Origin: Syncephalis plumigaleata | Lineage: Eukaryota > Zoopagomycota > Zoopagomycetes > Zoopagales > Piptocephalidaceae | DNA: 64,000 nt | Assembly (NCBI GenBank): GCA_025201365.1 | Contig: JAIXMF010000009.1 | Location: 620,001-684,000 of the forward strand | Reading direction: 5' to 3' | Shown: piece after piece, positions 1 to 10,568 of the stretch | Layout: each line of letters starts with the position of its first letter | Numbering within the stretch: the stretch's first letter is position 1 | Translations under genes and position numbers: made by a program | Notes under the pieces: model-generated | Databases searched by the model: none | Told to the model about the DNA's origin: nothing | The model's input: the letters and a program-made list of their open reading frames with translations, nothing else

Positions 1-249
1 GGCACACACTGAATGGTCTAGTAGTCCACTTAACGAGGAATGGTGGTTGAGGATATCAAATGAATAAAGAAGAGGCCTATTTGTACAAGTGTCTATATCT
101 TTACCACTATTATACCATAAGATATGGTAATAGTAAAGATATAAAGCGTTCTAACAAAATGAAACATGCAATATTAATCAATGAACTGGTTCACATTAAT
201 ATATGTCTATATATATATATATATGTAATGATATCATCATGCCTGCCAT
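1..249. other. AT-rich intergenic, no gene seen
   Basis: This is AT-rich sequence with an ATATAT run near 210-222. It lies just beyond the stop codon of the minus-strand Sel1 gene, so it probably holds that gene's 3' UTR. No convincing coding signal was seen. Confidence 0.5.
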
Positions 250-2223
250 TTAGGCACAAGGTGGCACGTAGGCATGATAACGAGCATGATTGATAAGTTT
301 CGCGCATGCGACTAGCCACATTAGACGCTCACTTGCTTCAGAGTTGCCACGAGCTGCGGCACGTTGGAACCAGTGGGCAGCCTCTTCAAGATCGACTGAA
401 CAGCCGACGCCCTTCTCTAGACATTCGCCTAGATGAAGTTGAGCGGCGACATGATCACGTTCGGCTGCGGCACGGAACCAACGGACAGCCTGAACTTCAT
501 CGCGTTGACAACCAACACCAGCGAGTAGACAACGACCCAGTAGATCCATACCACGGGTGTGGCCACGTTCGGCTGCCTTACGATACCAGGAGACAGCGGC
601 GAATGGATCGCGGGGAACACCACGACCATCGGCGTACATGCCACCGAGATTGCACTGAGCCCAGGCGTTGTCTTTGGCAGCGGCACGTGCGTACCATTTA
701 ACGGCCAACTGATGATTGCGCTCTACACCACGTCCACATTCGTAGGCGTGGCCGAGTGCGTTCATACCGGCGGGATCACCCTTCTCGGCTGCTTTGGCGA
801 ACCAACTTGCTGCACGCACGAGATCAATTGAGCAACCAGTGCCGTCGCGTAGGCAGTAGGCAAGTGCAAGCATTGCGGGTACATGACCAAGATTCGCTGA
901 TCGACGATAGCATCGCACGGCCTCTTGTAGGTCACGTCGCGACACACCCAGACCATGTTGGTAGCAGTAGCCCAGTGAGTGCCAGGCATAACAGTTGCCT
1001 GCTGTGGCACTACGGCGATACCAAGCTACCGCTACCTTCAAGTCTTGTGGAACGCCATTGCCATGTTGATAGCAATGACCGAGGTTGTGTTGCGCTCTAG
1101 CGTGACCTTGCTCGGCAGCTAGACGATACCAACGGGCACCTTCGGCTGGATCGCGTGCCACACCTACGGCATTCTGGTAGCAGTAGCCCAAGTTGCACTG
1201 TGCCCACATGTAACCAGCAGCGGCAGCTCGTCGATACCACGCCACAGCTGCTTCGGGACACTGGGCCACGCCGACACCATCTTCGTAGCAGTAGCCGAGG
1301 GCGTTCTGAGCCACGGCATTACCCAACTCGGCTGCTTGTCGGTAGAGAGCCACGGCACTACTGGGTGAATGACATCCGCCTAGACCGGTCTCGTAGCAGT
1401 AGCCTAGATTGTACATAGCTACCGTGTCACCGAGACGAGCGGCCTCTTTGTAGTGACGCACCGCTTGTACATCCGAGTGCTCGCAACCAAGACCTTCCGC
1501 GTAGCAATAGCCCACGCCAGCAAGTCCTTGTGGCAACTTTTGAGCAGCTGCTCGTGCGTAATATTCAAAGGCACGAGTGGGCGATTTAGGCGCACATAGA
1601 CCGTCGTGATGACACGCTGCCATGCAGTAGTGTGCCGGGGCAAAGTTGTGCTGATCGGCTGCCTTGCGGAACCAATCGAGTGGATGAGGAAGGGCGGCGA
1701 GCGTTTTGGCAAAGTCATCGGCCGAGCGACGATCCGTGGGAACACCAGGACGACCGTATTTCTTCAGGAAGGCAAGACGTGCCAATGCGATGGGTTGATC
1801 ACGACCAGCGGCGACATACCAGTCGACGGCGGTGGAGTAAGCACCAGTCACACCAAGTCCAAATTCGTAGCAAAGGCCGAGCAATGCACAAGCGGGCCGA
1901 TATCCATGAGCGGACGCGGCACGGAACAAGTAGCCGAATGCTAGGCGTAGACTGGCATTTGGAAGACGGCGTAAAAGATGAGCCTCACCAAGTGTGTATA
2001 GTCGTTCCGGTGAGATATTGACGAGTGCGTGTACCGAAGGAATATAAGCATCTATATCGCTCAATTCATCCATAGAGCACGAGTGTTGAACTAGTAATGG
2101 CTCCAAGGAGACGATATGCTTGCCGATCATGATTGAATCAACATATTGTGACATTGCGAGAACACGCGACTTTGGAACTTGAGCGCGTGATCGATGCATA
2201 GGTACCACGGGTAGCGGATACAT
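250..2223 (-). CDS. Sel1-repeat (SLR) protein
   Basis: This intronless ORF encodes 657 residues. From about residue 100 to 640 it is made of roughly fourteen to fifteen tandem Sel1-like units of about 36 residues. The recurring pattern is A-x-x-x-LG-x-CY-x-x-G-x-GV followed by A-x-x-WY-x-x-AA-x-x-G, for example LGYCYQNAVGVARDP and LGYCYEDGVGVAQCP. Sel1 repeats form alpha-solenoids that act as protein scaffolds. Fungal members include chitin synthase activators (Chs4/Skt5-like) and ER-associated degradation factors. No CaaX box, signal peptide or membrane segment is evident, so the partner cannot be assigned. The start at 2223 is the first ATG and precedes a non-repeat N-terminal stretch of about 100 residues. 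GC content is far higher than the flanks, as expected of an expressed exon. Confidence 0.85.
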   Translation of the reverse strand: MYPLPVVPMHRSRAQVPKSRVLAMSQYVDSIMIGKHIVSLEPLLVQHSCSMDELSDIDAYIPSVHALVNISPERLYTLGEAHLLRRLPNASLRLAFGYLFRAASAHGYRPACALLGLCYEFGLGVTGAYSTAVDWYVAAGRDQPIALARLAFLKKYGRPGVPTDRRSADDFAKTLAALPHPLDWFRKAADQHNFAPAHYCMAACHHDGLCAPKSPTRAFEYYARAAAQKLPQGLAGVGYCYAEGLGCEHSDVQAVRHYKEAARLGDTVAMYNLGYCYETGLGGCHSPSSAVALYRQAAELGNAVAQNALGYCYEDGVGVAQCPEAAVAWYRRAAAAGYMWAQCNLGYCYQNAVGVARDPAEGARWYRLAAEQGHARAQHNLGHCYQHGNGVPQDLKVAVAWYRRSATAGNCYAWHSLGYCYQHGLGVSRRDLQEAVRCYRRSANLGHVPAMLALAYCLRDGTGCSIDLVRAASWFAKAAEKGDPAGMNALGHAYECGRGVERNHQLAVKWYARAAAKDNAWAQCNLGGMYADGRGVPRDPFAAVSWYRKAAERGHTRGMDLLGRCLLAGVGCQRDEVQAVRWFRAAAERDHVAAQLHLGECLEKGVGCSVDLEEAAHWFQRAAARGNSEASERLMWLVACAKLINHARYHAYVPPCA

Positions 2224-4740
2224 GATTTGAATTGGGATGTGTGTGTGTGTGTGGAATATATAATAACAAATAACGAATTAACGTGAATGGATAATGTTAT
2301 ATAGACTAGGATAATAATGGCCAGCACTAACTGTATAGCGAATGAGTGTATAAGGTGGATATTGATGAGTAACTATAGATTATATAGATGGATAGATGAA
2401 TAGATAGATGAATAGATAGTGGATATGTATACGTAAATAGCGAAAACACAGTAGAAATTAGACGTCGCACCAACACGAGATCAATACAAGTGATTGTAGT
2501 TGTAGTAGTGATAGTGGTAGTTGTATGCAGTTGACTCGTCGTCGTTCGGTGTTTTTTAGAGCAATATAATAATAGTAATAGTGTAACGATTGATGTTGCT
2601 CTTATTGCTGAGATTGGATCCAAAGACTGTAGAGACGTAAAAGAAAGAAAGAAAATAGAATCTGTGACGAGGAGAGAGTGGTAAGGGGGGGGGAAAGATA
2701 CACAGCGTTATAATAACCAGCCAAATGAAAACAATAGAAACGAGCTATTGTTTATATGAAATCGATGGCTATTACAAGTAATGCTTCTTTGTTATGGTTA
2801 TCCGCTGTTGTTAAGGATCTTTTATAGGCGAAGATACGTGTACGTAAATAAACCAGCAAGGGAGAAGAAAAAGACGGGAGGAGGAGGAGGAGGATGGCGC
2901 GTGTATAAGGGCTTGCAACTAATATGTATGCGTGTATGCGTGTATTAGTGTATGTATGTATGTATGTATGTGACTTGCAATGCAATGTCGTAGACTAGTT
3001 CACTACAAACAAAAGAGATCTATTGATTGTATAGTGTGTGACTAGATGGAATTGTTGTGTGCTACAAGTAAATAAATAAATAAAATCGATTTACAAGTAG
3101 ACTAATCAACAAACAACAACAACAACAACAATACAACAACAAGAGTTGCAAATTAAATACAAATAATGTTATATAAAAAGAACACTATTCCGTGAGAAGA
3201 GACGAATGTCGTTAATGTATCGGAGTTTAGACAACGCGTGGATGCCAGGTAGTTACTATTATAACAATTGAACCTTCGTCGGAGAGAAATCACCGAAAGA
3301 AAGCAAATAATCAAATAGTCAATGGAATCGGATACACGCGTGCAAAAGTGTATATGAGTCAGTGAGCGTGTGTGTGTGTGTATTATATATCAATCACAAG
3401 AGTGTAGATTGGTGGTTACAATAGCTGCTATAATAGCCGCTATAATATGCTTCGTAGTAGGTGGTCAACGCAGAGAGCGAGAGAGCGAGCGAGAGAGTGG
3501 TGAAGAAGGAGTAAGGAGTGACAAGTGGATAGATAAGTGGGCGGATGGAATATAAGTGATACTGCAAGTAAACAACAGAGAGTATTGCAGTTACAAGCGA
3601 GAAATAACAGCAATGTATATAAAAATACGATGACTTGACTATTAAAAAAAACCACTGATAAATGAAATGTGGATGGAGAAGCAAATAGAAAAACTACGAA
3701 GAATACGAAGAATATAGAATACACACGCAGCCTCACACTCAGATTAACGACTGTGTAATAGTAGTAATAGTAGTGGTAGTAGTAGTGTAAAAGTAATGGC
3801 AAGTAACAAAAGACTACAATATGAATGAAGGAGGTACGCGCCTAGTGTTCTGAACGTGCAATAGATGGGGAGACGGAACACTTAGGTAGAAAAGCAAGCT
3901 AGCGAGCAAGCAATAGTGTCCTAGAAACAGAAATAGAGCAGCGAGCGAGCGAGAGAGAGAGAGAGGGATAGAGAAGCTGGTTCGTTTGTGTACGTTCGTC
4001 TACGTTGCGTAAAAGGATGAAGGGAAACCAAGTAGGAGAAAAAGGGGGAATTGTATGTAAACGGCGAACAAGGAAAGAATAAGTCTTTTAGGACCGTAGC
4101 AACAAGCGACGAGAATACTGTAAAGAGTTCAATGTGCAAGTGCGACGCTAAATGTATAAGAAGGGAGAAGAATGAAGAGTAAGAGCATGTGTGTGTGTGC
4201 GTGTGTGATGGGATAAAGACCAACAGAAAATGGATACGAAAAAAGCGCACTTCTCTGTCTGCGTGCGTGTGTGTGTGTGTGTGTGTGTGTGGATATGGGT
4301 GCGTGTATGGATGAATGGTATGCGTGTTTGCGTTTGTGGATGTATGTGTGTGTGTGGATGTATGAATGTGGGTGTGCGGATGGGCAGTCGTGTGAATAGC
4401 GGCCACTTAACAATAAAGCATACTGGGTTTGCGGAGAGATAGAAGGAAAGATTAGAGAGAGATAAAGTGATAGAGAGAGAGATACGCGTATGTAGTAATG
4501 AAGAGAGAAAAGGAGGTTAGTCGTGACTATATTGGCTGAGTGTATCCTATTATTACTATCACTACTATTCTCACTATCTCTTTTAGATATTGATACTTTT
4601 TTATTAATCGATAACATGGCTAGTATTATGGCTACTACTGTCACTACTGTTACTGTCACTGTTGTGATCATCTATTTTCAGTCTCATAGTGCATCGACAG
4701 CAGTACAACGCTGCTGACAACTAGAGCAGGAAAGGAAAAC
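2224..4740. other. Long non-coding stretch rich in simple repeats
   Basis: No conserved coding signal was found. The stretch holds many microsatellites: TGTGTG near 2240, GATAGATGAATA units near 2385-2420, GTATG units near 2935-2970, CAACAA near 3112-3140, GAGAGA near 3950-3966, and a (GT)n tract near 4267-4291. The open frames here are products of these low-complexity runs. The part next to 2223 presumably contains the Sel1 gene promoter. Confidence 0.5.
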
Positions 4741-4751
4741 CATAAATGGAC

Positions 4752-4784
4752 CGCCTTGTGGCAGGGGAGAGGCGTGACAAGGCG
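4752..4784. other. Short GC-rich hairpin in an AT-rich gap
   Basis: The 8-bp arms CGCCTTGT (4752-4759) and ACAAGGCG (4777-4784) are perfect inverted complements around a 17-nt loop. They sit inside a GC-rich island of roughly 130 bp (4740-4870) that has no open frame. It could be a structured RNA or a chance palindrome. Confidence 0.25.
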
Positions 4785-4869
4785 ACAAGCCAGGGCAGCC
4801 ACACTCGTCGTGGTTTCCTTTACACGCGACATTCTCCAGTGTCACGACTGCGATATGATTGGTGGAGCG

Positions 4870-6190
4870 AGTGTTTCTAATGGAATAGAAGGTAACGGGA
4901 ATCGTGTCAATTAGGATATTTACTAGATGTATATTAAATCATTAAAACTAATAAATAATAAATAAATAACAAGAAAAGATACTGCTGTAATGAAAGTAAT
5001 GTTGATCATTATCATTATTATTATGAGTTGCTGCCGTGATGGCTTATGCAATTCATCTTCTTTAGTCTTATAATTCATATAAAAATGGAATAAAACCATT
5101 ATGATCACTGTTACTGTTACTGTTGCTGCTGCTGCTGCTACTACTATTATTATTATTCCGGCTAATGATGATGTCGTCCACGACCAATTGCTGCAATGGG
5201 GTGAATCATCCAAGCATTATGCAGCGAGGTCGCATGGCACATCCCATACCACGCTAAATGGTCCATACGGTAGTACTAATCTCTGTTAAGCGAATCAGCA
5301 TCAAGTACACTTTGTAGACATACTCGTTTCATACAAGATGGCAAACTAGTCAAGTATACCACAACTTTTTAACGTATATTGTCAATATTATCCATCTAGA
5401 CAATGTCAATCTAGACAAACACATTGACACTTGCCAAACCGTAAATGGTGAATGGAGTCACAGGCTAGCAGTGATCAACAATGATGTAGCGGTAGCGGCA
5501 TGGCTCGTGATGACCACACCCTAATCATCAGCACACAATGGTCGTGGTTACACCGGCTGAATGGCACATTGACCATGGCGAATCTTGTTTGCCGCTGATA
5601 CGCGTGTCCCTTCTCGTTCTCGTCGTGTCAGTTTATAGCGCAATTACCCGGCTGTATTAACTGAATACGACACGTGGACATGCATTTACCTTCGTTCACG
5701 CTTAATGTTCTGTTGTTTCGCAATTATAGAAAGAGAGAAAGAAAGAAAGAAAGAAAGAAAGAGAAGATCTTCCATGTTGCATGTTGTATCCGCATGCTTT
5801 TCTAAACATAGTATTGACTTATGATACTACAGATGCTTGATAGTAGATTCCTCGACAGCATAGGATCTACATGCTATCAGTGCATAAATCTATACGAAAT
5901 CCAGTATCCATGGTATGGTTATCTCTAGTAGAATATCTAATTTTAGTATAATTGCATCGTATAAACATATAACGTAAATAAATAGCACGTAATGAGCATA
6001 TTATACATTGTTGATCGATTTAGTATTACGAGCAGATAATTGTTTATTGTGTCAAGATATATAAGTAATTGTACATGGATTAGGCGATCAAGTTGGAATA
6101 CTAAAAAATAAAAATAAAAATAAAAAATGCAAACCTTTTATTGGAATTCATCATTAACTCCTATTTGATTCCATTTACGTTTTGTTGAAC
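4870..6190. other. Intergenic, no gene seen
   Basis: The sequence is AT-rich with a GAAAGAAAGA tract near 5731-5762. A somewhat GC-richer, non-repetitive part at about 5440-5700 shows no sustained frame on either strand. The last part presumably contains the CGR1 promoter. Confidence 0.4.
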
Positions 6191-6800
6191 ATGCCATCCA
6201 CCGAGCAAGCTATGCCAGACACGGCTAATGTCGATCAGAAGAAGATTGGGCTGTCTTTGTCTGAAGCGATACCAACATTGCAAACACGCGTATCAGGTAA
6301 AATGACGTTGTGTGCATATTGATTATGCTAACAGCTATCAACTCAACCATGTATGTAATACTAGGACGTACGTGGAAGAGTATCAAGAAGCCGTCTCATC
6401 GTAGTATGATGGCCAAGGCACTTAAAACTACTTGGTCAGCCCGACAAGCTGAGCGAACTAAAAAGCAAGAGCTGAAGCGACGAGAAGATGAAATTCGAGC
6501 CAAAACCGAAATTGAACGTCAGGTAAATATAGCATCACGAGTGGATGGCGTAAGCAAAACATTATTTGATTAACACGTACATACGTACCTATAGAAACGT
6601 AATGATTCACTTCGACAAAAGCGTTTGGCCAAGGAGGAAAAGGAACGTCTTGAACGACAACAAGCTATTGTAAGTAGTAGAATTGATCTAATGGATCTCA
6701 TACTTTTTATTAATCGCCGCATCCTATTATTACTGTTATCATTTAGTATTCGGCCAAGAAGTTGGAACGTCTTCGTCGAAAAGAGAAAAAGAAAAACTAA
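6191..6800 (+). CDS. CGR1: rRNA-processing protein CGR1
   Basis: There are four exons: 6191-6296, 6365-6522, 6595-6669 and 6747-6800. They are joined by three introns of 68-77 nt with GT/AG ends and consistent phases, and give a protein of about 130 residues. The hallmark SGRTWK motif, matching the SGK-x-WK of yeast Cgr1, is created across the first splice. It is followed by the family's very basic, charged coiled coil, rich in KRREDE and KEEKERLERQ patterns, and a lysine-rich C-terminus ending RRKEKKKN. Cgr1 is a small nucleolar protein needed for 60S ribosomal subunit rRNA processing. The length fits the family (yeast about 120). The start was chosen because no in-frame ATG lies upstream in the exon. 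Some partial single-exon frames exist but are intron read-through. Confidence 0.8.
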
Positions 6801-6919
6801 TTTGCTAAATCTATTATGCTGTTAATTAAATTGATATGAAATAAACATGAAGGCACAGTTAATAACATACATACATACATACATGAAGGCAATAGCTATA
6901 GTATGTGACATTGGATGTA

Positions 6920-7496
6920 CAAGCTTTTTCCATCCAATTTGCGCAGTTAGCCTTTTGTTTTACGAATAAATAATAATTAACACTTACAAGTATTCTACTC
7001 GTATTTTGGTGCTGTGTGGCGACAGGCGGTTGACATACAACCTGGTTAATTTGTTATTTGTTGTTTAGATCCCTCTTGATCTTGATCTTCATTTGTGAAT
7101 CTTTGCGGATGTACTAGGATCAGGAGGAGGAACGGCACGTCGTTGAAATTGTGTTGGAATACCCTTGTCCTTGCGAACACTGCGAATAATCTGAATAAAA
7201 TTCAAACATGCAGCCATATCCCGATTCCATACATGATAATCAATAGCTACTTGTAAGTACATGACATGGCAATATCCAACTATACTAGTACACTTGTATC
7301 GTCCATCTTATAGAATTGATGGTGATAGTTATCGCTATCAATAAATGATCCATTACTAATACTGAATTGTTATTATTATCATGCTGTGTCAAGTGGCATT
7401 TCTATGGTAATAATGATGTTAACAATTGTCTTAATCTATTTATTAATAAACTGCAAATGTTAAAGATAAATGCGCAAATTGGATGGAAAAACACTG
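6920..7496. mobile_element. Tc1/mariner-like non-autonomous element carrying a Fanzor remnant
   Basis: A perfect 21-bp inverted repeat is present at 6925-6945 (TTTTTCCATCCAATTTGCGC plus A) and 7471-7491. Extending outward, both ends read TACA-NNN-TTTTTCC, so the likely termini are CA(AG/GT) flanked by TA dinucleotides at 6918-6919 and 7497-7498. A TA duplication with CAGT-type ends is the signature of Tc1/mariner elements. The element is about 577 bp and has no transposase. Inside it, on the minus strand, lies the C-terminal coding end of a Fanzor/TnpB-like protein. Fanzor1 nucleases are known to ride on eukaryotic DNA transposons, including Mariner types, so this is probably an internally deleted derivative. 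Confidence 0.65.
7089..7240 (-). pseudogene. Fanzor/TnpB-like nuclease, C-terminal fragment
   Basis: The minus strand reads an open segment ending in TGA at 7089. It contains VWNRDMAACLNFIQIIRSVR and then a basic tail. The W-N-R-D-x-A-A-x-x-N motif is the RuvC-III region of TnpB/Fanzor proteins, where the Asp is a catalytic residue. The zinc-ribbon cysteines and all upstream RuvC and bridge parts are missing here, so only the last about 50 codons survive. A closely similar fragment lies at 62.0-62.3 kb. The family call rests on motif recognition only. Confidence 0.55.
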
Positions 7497-7557
7497 TATA
7501 CATATTTTATTGCCATTCACAATGTAAGCGTATAGACTGCAGTTACAAATAATTATA

Positions 7558-8774
7558 CTAAACAGGTAAAGGACGTCGCTCGCTGGATGCCGAGTCATTA
7601 TCGTTCATGTATTGTGTCCAATTCTGACGTAGTGTCCTACTACAATTGATGACGAACACACCACCTAGATCGTAAGCTTCCACCGATGCATTGTAATAGC
7701 GATTCAACTGTTCCTCATAACTATCATCTTGACTATCCGGCAATGTATCCTCTAGTCGTTCATACCGCGCTTGATTACTATGAAATCGCGATGCAGGCCA
7801 TATACGATCTATACCACGCTGTCTAGTATTACTAGTCGAGTAGTCATCGCTGTTTGCACTGTCATTACTATTCCTACTATTATTCCTATTGCTACTGCCA
7901 TTATTATTATTATTATTATGATCACTCGGACTATGTTCCTCTTCTCCAACCATGATCCTCTCCTCATCAGTTGTCGTAGATTGAGGTGAGAATGTCGTTG
8001 CATTCGATGTGGATGCACGATAGTTTGCCAAACTAGCAAGTCTCGCATTCCTTAACGCATCAGTATTACTGCCATTATTGTTACTATTTGTAGATGATGT
8101 ACCATTAGCATCAGTTCCTCTTATATTCGCTGAATCTCTCGATGCTGTTGCTGTCTCTTGATCACGCCTCGAGAATATCCACCATCGATTCACCGGTGTG
8201 GTTGATCTATTCGAATAGCTTGTCAATAAGCTGGATCCATGACTGTAATCATCGAGTTCATTGGTACTTTGATAAATAGAGATTAGCATGAGTAATTGCA
8301 ATATTGCTATTACAATATCGTGGAATAGTAATGATAAACGACCTGAACCAGGTGCTAAATAGAATAAACGAAGAACGTGTAATGATAATGAATTAGCAAC
8401 TACTTGATAATCATCATCATCATCATTATAGTGATATTGCTTACCTATACCAATAAAGTCAATAATAATGCCAGTACCATCAAGTGGTTGCAGTCGACGT
8501 AGACCACAGATTAAAGTCATTGCCGTAATCAGCAGTATGGAGCCACGTAATGTCACCGGTAATGACGGAATGGATAGATTCTAAGCATATCAACCTTTTC
8601 CTTCAGTATCCAGTTACTATTTGTTAGAAATAGACTGCCTACCCATTGCATGTAACCGCGGAATATTAGAAACACCAAGCTAGAGTCGAGATAATAGACG
8701 GCTATCAAGTGGATGCAGATCAACCAGGTCAACGCCTGGTTGAGGTTATGCTTGGCTACTTTAGCTGTATTCAT
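7558..8774 (-). CDS. DUF1746 membrane protein (Dsc4-like E3 ligase subunit)
   Basis: There are three exons on the minus strand: 8774-8643, 8580-8445 and 8354-7558. Introns of 62 and 90 nt join with matching phases into about 354 residues. The N-terminal half has three to four hydrophobic segments and the DUF1746 signature around IIIDFIGIAPGSGRL, which is completed only after splicing. The C-terminal half is Ser/Asn-rich, low complexity and acidic, typical of the cytosolic tails of this family. In fission yeast, the DUF1746 protein Dsc4 belongs to the Golgi Dsc ubiquitin ligase complex, which cleaves SREBP and clears membrane proteins. That role is inferred from the domain. The long single-frame ORF beginning at 8556 uses a non-ATG codon and is not the true start. 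Confidence 0.65.
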
Positions 8775-9311
8775 TCGCAGACCCTATTATACTAGACTAT
8801 TCGTAGTCATAGACCGTCAGCACCTGTTGTACACCAAGACGAATAGTGTATTGTGTTAATGGCTAATGCCGCATAAATATAATTGATAAACAAGAAGAGA
8901 GAATAAGAGAGAGGAAGCAAGAGAGAGAAAGGAAGGAGGAAATACGTTGATGGTCAGAGGACAGTTCTATGTATTACCCTAGGAACGATATCATCATATA
9001 TTCTGTAATAGAGACGACTATTAGTATTACTAGCATTAGCATAATGCAGTATCCTATTTGTATACTGACCTCGATGCCTCTCCCCTTTGATCGATGAGGA
9101 GATACAGAGTGGAAGTAGCAATGAATGGTATGATAACCACACTTACATAGCACCTATCACACTCTCTTTATAATAGTGCGATTCATTTCATTTCATTTAA
9201 TTGCTTCTTGCTTTTTCTCCGCGCACACACTTGACTTTCCCTATTGCATCCACCGTATATAGTCAACTCATTACTCTTTGCTATTATTTGATAGCAGTAT
9301 CACTAGCAACT
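8775..9311. promoter_or_regulatory. Divergent promoter region between DUF1746 gene and SAP30
   Basis: This 537-bp gap separates two divergent genes and so must hold both promoters. It includes a GAGAGAAAG-rich tract near 8897-8940 and a CT-rich stretch just before the SAP30 ATG. A TATA-like TTTATAATAG lies near 9167. No gene was seen. Confidence 0.4.
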
Positions 9312-10104
9312 ATGGGTCCTAAACCACGTACAACTAATACTGGCCGTGGTAATAGTAATAGTAATAGTAATTATGTTACAGGATCACATAATAACACTAC
9401 AACGGGAGGAACAGGTAACGATAGCTCATCCGTGCATAGTCATACCAATGGACATGGTCATAGTAGTACGAGTACACGCGGTAAATCTAAACATCGAGCC
9501 GGTGGACATGGACATGGAGCAGGAGCAGCATCAGCATCAACTGCATCCGTTCATGGTATAGACGACACGTTTACATCCAGTAGTATGAATGGTGCTTCCA
9601 ATATAACAAATGATATGGCAAGTAACTATGGTGCTACCCATGGTGCTACTACCAATGCCAATGTTGCCAATAATAATAATAACAGTAACAATGTTGGCAA
9701 TATGAATAATGTGAATGGTAAACATGATCCAAAAAGTCATACCAATGCACGCGTAAGTAGTTTGTTACTTAATAATAATAATAATAATGAGTAATAATAA
9801 TCGGATTCATTAGCTTGATTTCTCGACATTACCTGCACCAACACTACGTCGATATCAGCGTGTACACAAACTACATCATGGTAAAATACGTGGTGGTCAT
9901 CGTGAGGATTTGGCCAGTGCAGTTGCGAGGCATTTCAACAATCAAATGGTCAATGAAGTCGAGTCAATCGCGTGGTTTATCTACGCAGTTCGTAGTCGAG
10001 GTAAGAAGATATGAAGACACTATAATGTGAATACGCTATCACTGTAGCTAATTCATCATCATTTAGATAATGAACTTAAAATGACCCAGAAACCACCCTC
10101 TTAA
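9312..10104 (+). CDS. SAP30: SAP30-type Sin3 histone deacetylase complex subunit
   Basis: There are three exons, 9312-9752, 9814-10000 and 10067-10104, with introns of 61 and 66 nt in correct phase, giving about 221 residues. The first 147 residues are Asn/Ser/Gly/His-rich low complexity. The second exon encodes the Sin3-binding domain: LDFSTLPAPTLRRYQRVHKL, then a region ending VESIAWFIYAVRSRDNE, close to the human and yeast SAP30 patterns (TLRRYRRHYKL and FIYSVR). SAP30 bridges Sin3 and the Rpd3 deacetylase in chromatin repression. The protein is short after this domain (ends KPPS). It neighbours ILV2 convergently. The low-complexity head is unusual but common in this genome's proteins. Confidence 0.8.
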
Positions 10105-10568
10105 CTTACTGCATCATTGACACGCGTACGTGTGTGTATTTCTCGTTTATGAAACTATTCTCTTTCCTTTTCATCTTCATCATTTGTTTCTATCAATAAA
10201 TCATTATTATTATTATTACGAATTATACGTTTATTAATACGCAGAGGGGAAGGACAAACAGACAGACAGACAGATGAATTTGTACTGAATAGTAGAAGTA
10301 GTAGAAGTAGAAAGTGCAATAAAAGATCAACTCTAGGTACAAATGGAAAGGGAGAAACAATGGTATCTTCATCATCTTCACGTCAACATCAACAATATTC
10401 TTATCTCATTCGTAAAACGAAACAACAACAAAAGTAAACATCCTATTACTCGCTCATATACACAGACAATATCAATGATCCTTGAGATGAATGATCGATA
10501 TTGTAACCTACTCTCTCTCTCTAGTAGTAGTAGTAGTAGTAGTTTGCAAATGATTCTTCCTCTTCTTC
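10105..10568. other. Intergenic between convergent SAP30 and ILV2
   Basis: The 3' UTRs of two converging genes meet here. Simple repeats such as GACAGACA (about 10258-10272) and AGTAGTAGT tracts are present. No gene was seen. Confidence 0.5.

Noticed and set aside
306-1944. Plus-strand ORFs over the Sel1 gene (131, 129, 112 codons)
   Set aside because: They are antisense shadows of the GC-rich repeat exon.
3394-4671. Long open frames rich in Tyr/Ser/Thr/His/Leu
   Set aside because: They translate GT, GA and TA microsatellites on both strands and show no domain, no splice logic and no bias typical of this window's real exons.
8553-8556. Apparent frameshift between two DUF1746 ORFs
   Set aside because: A regular 62-nt intron (8642-8581) joins the exons in phase, so no frame error is needed here.
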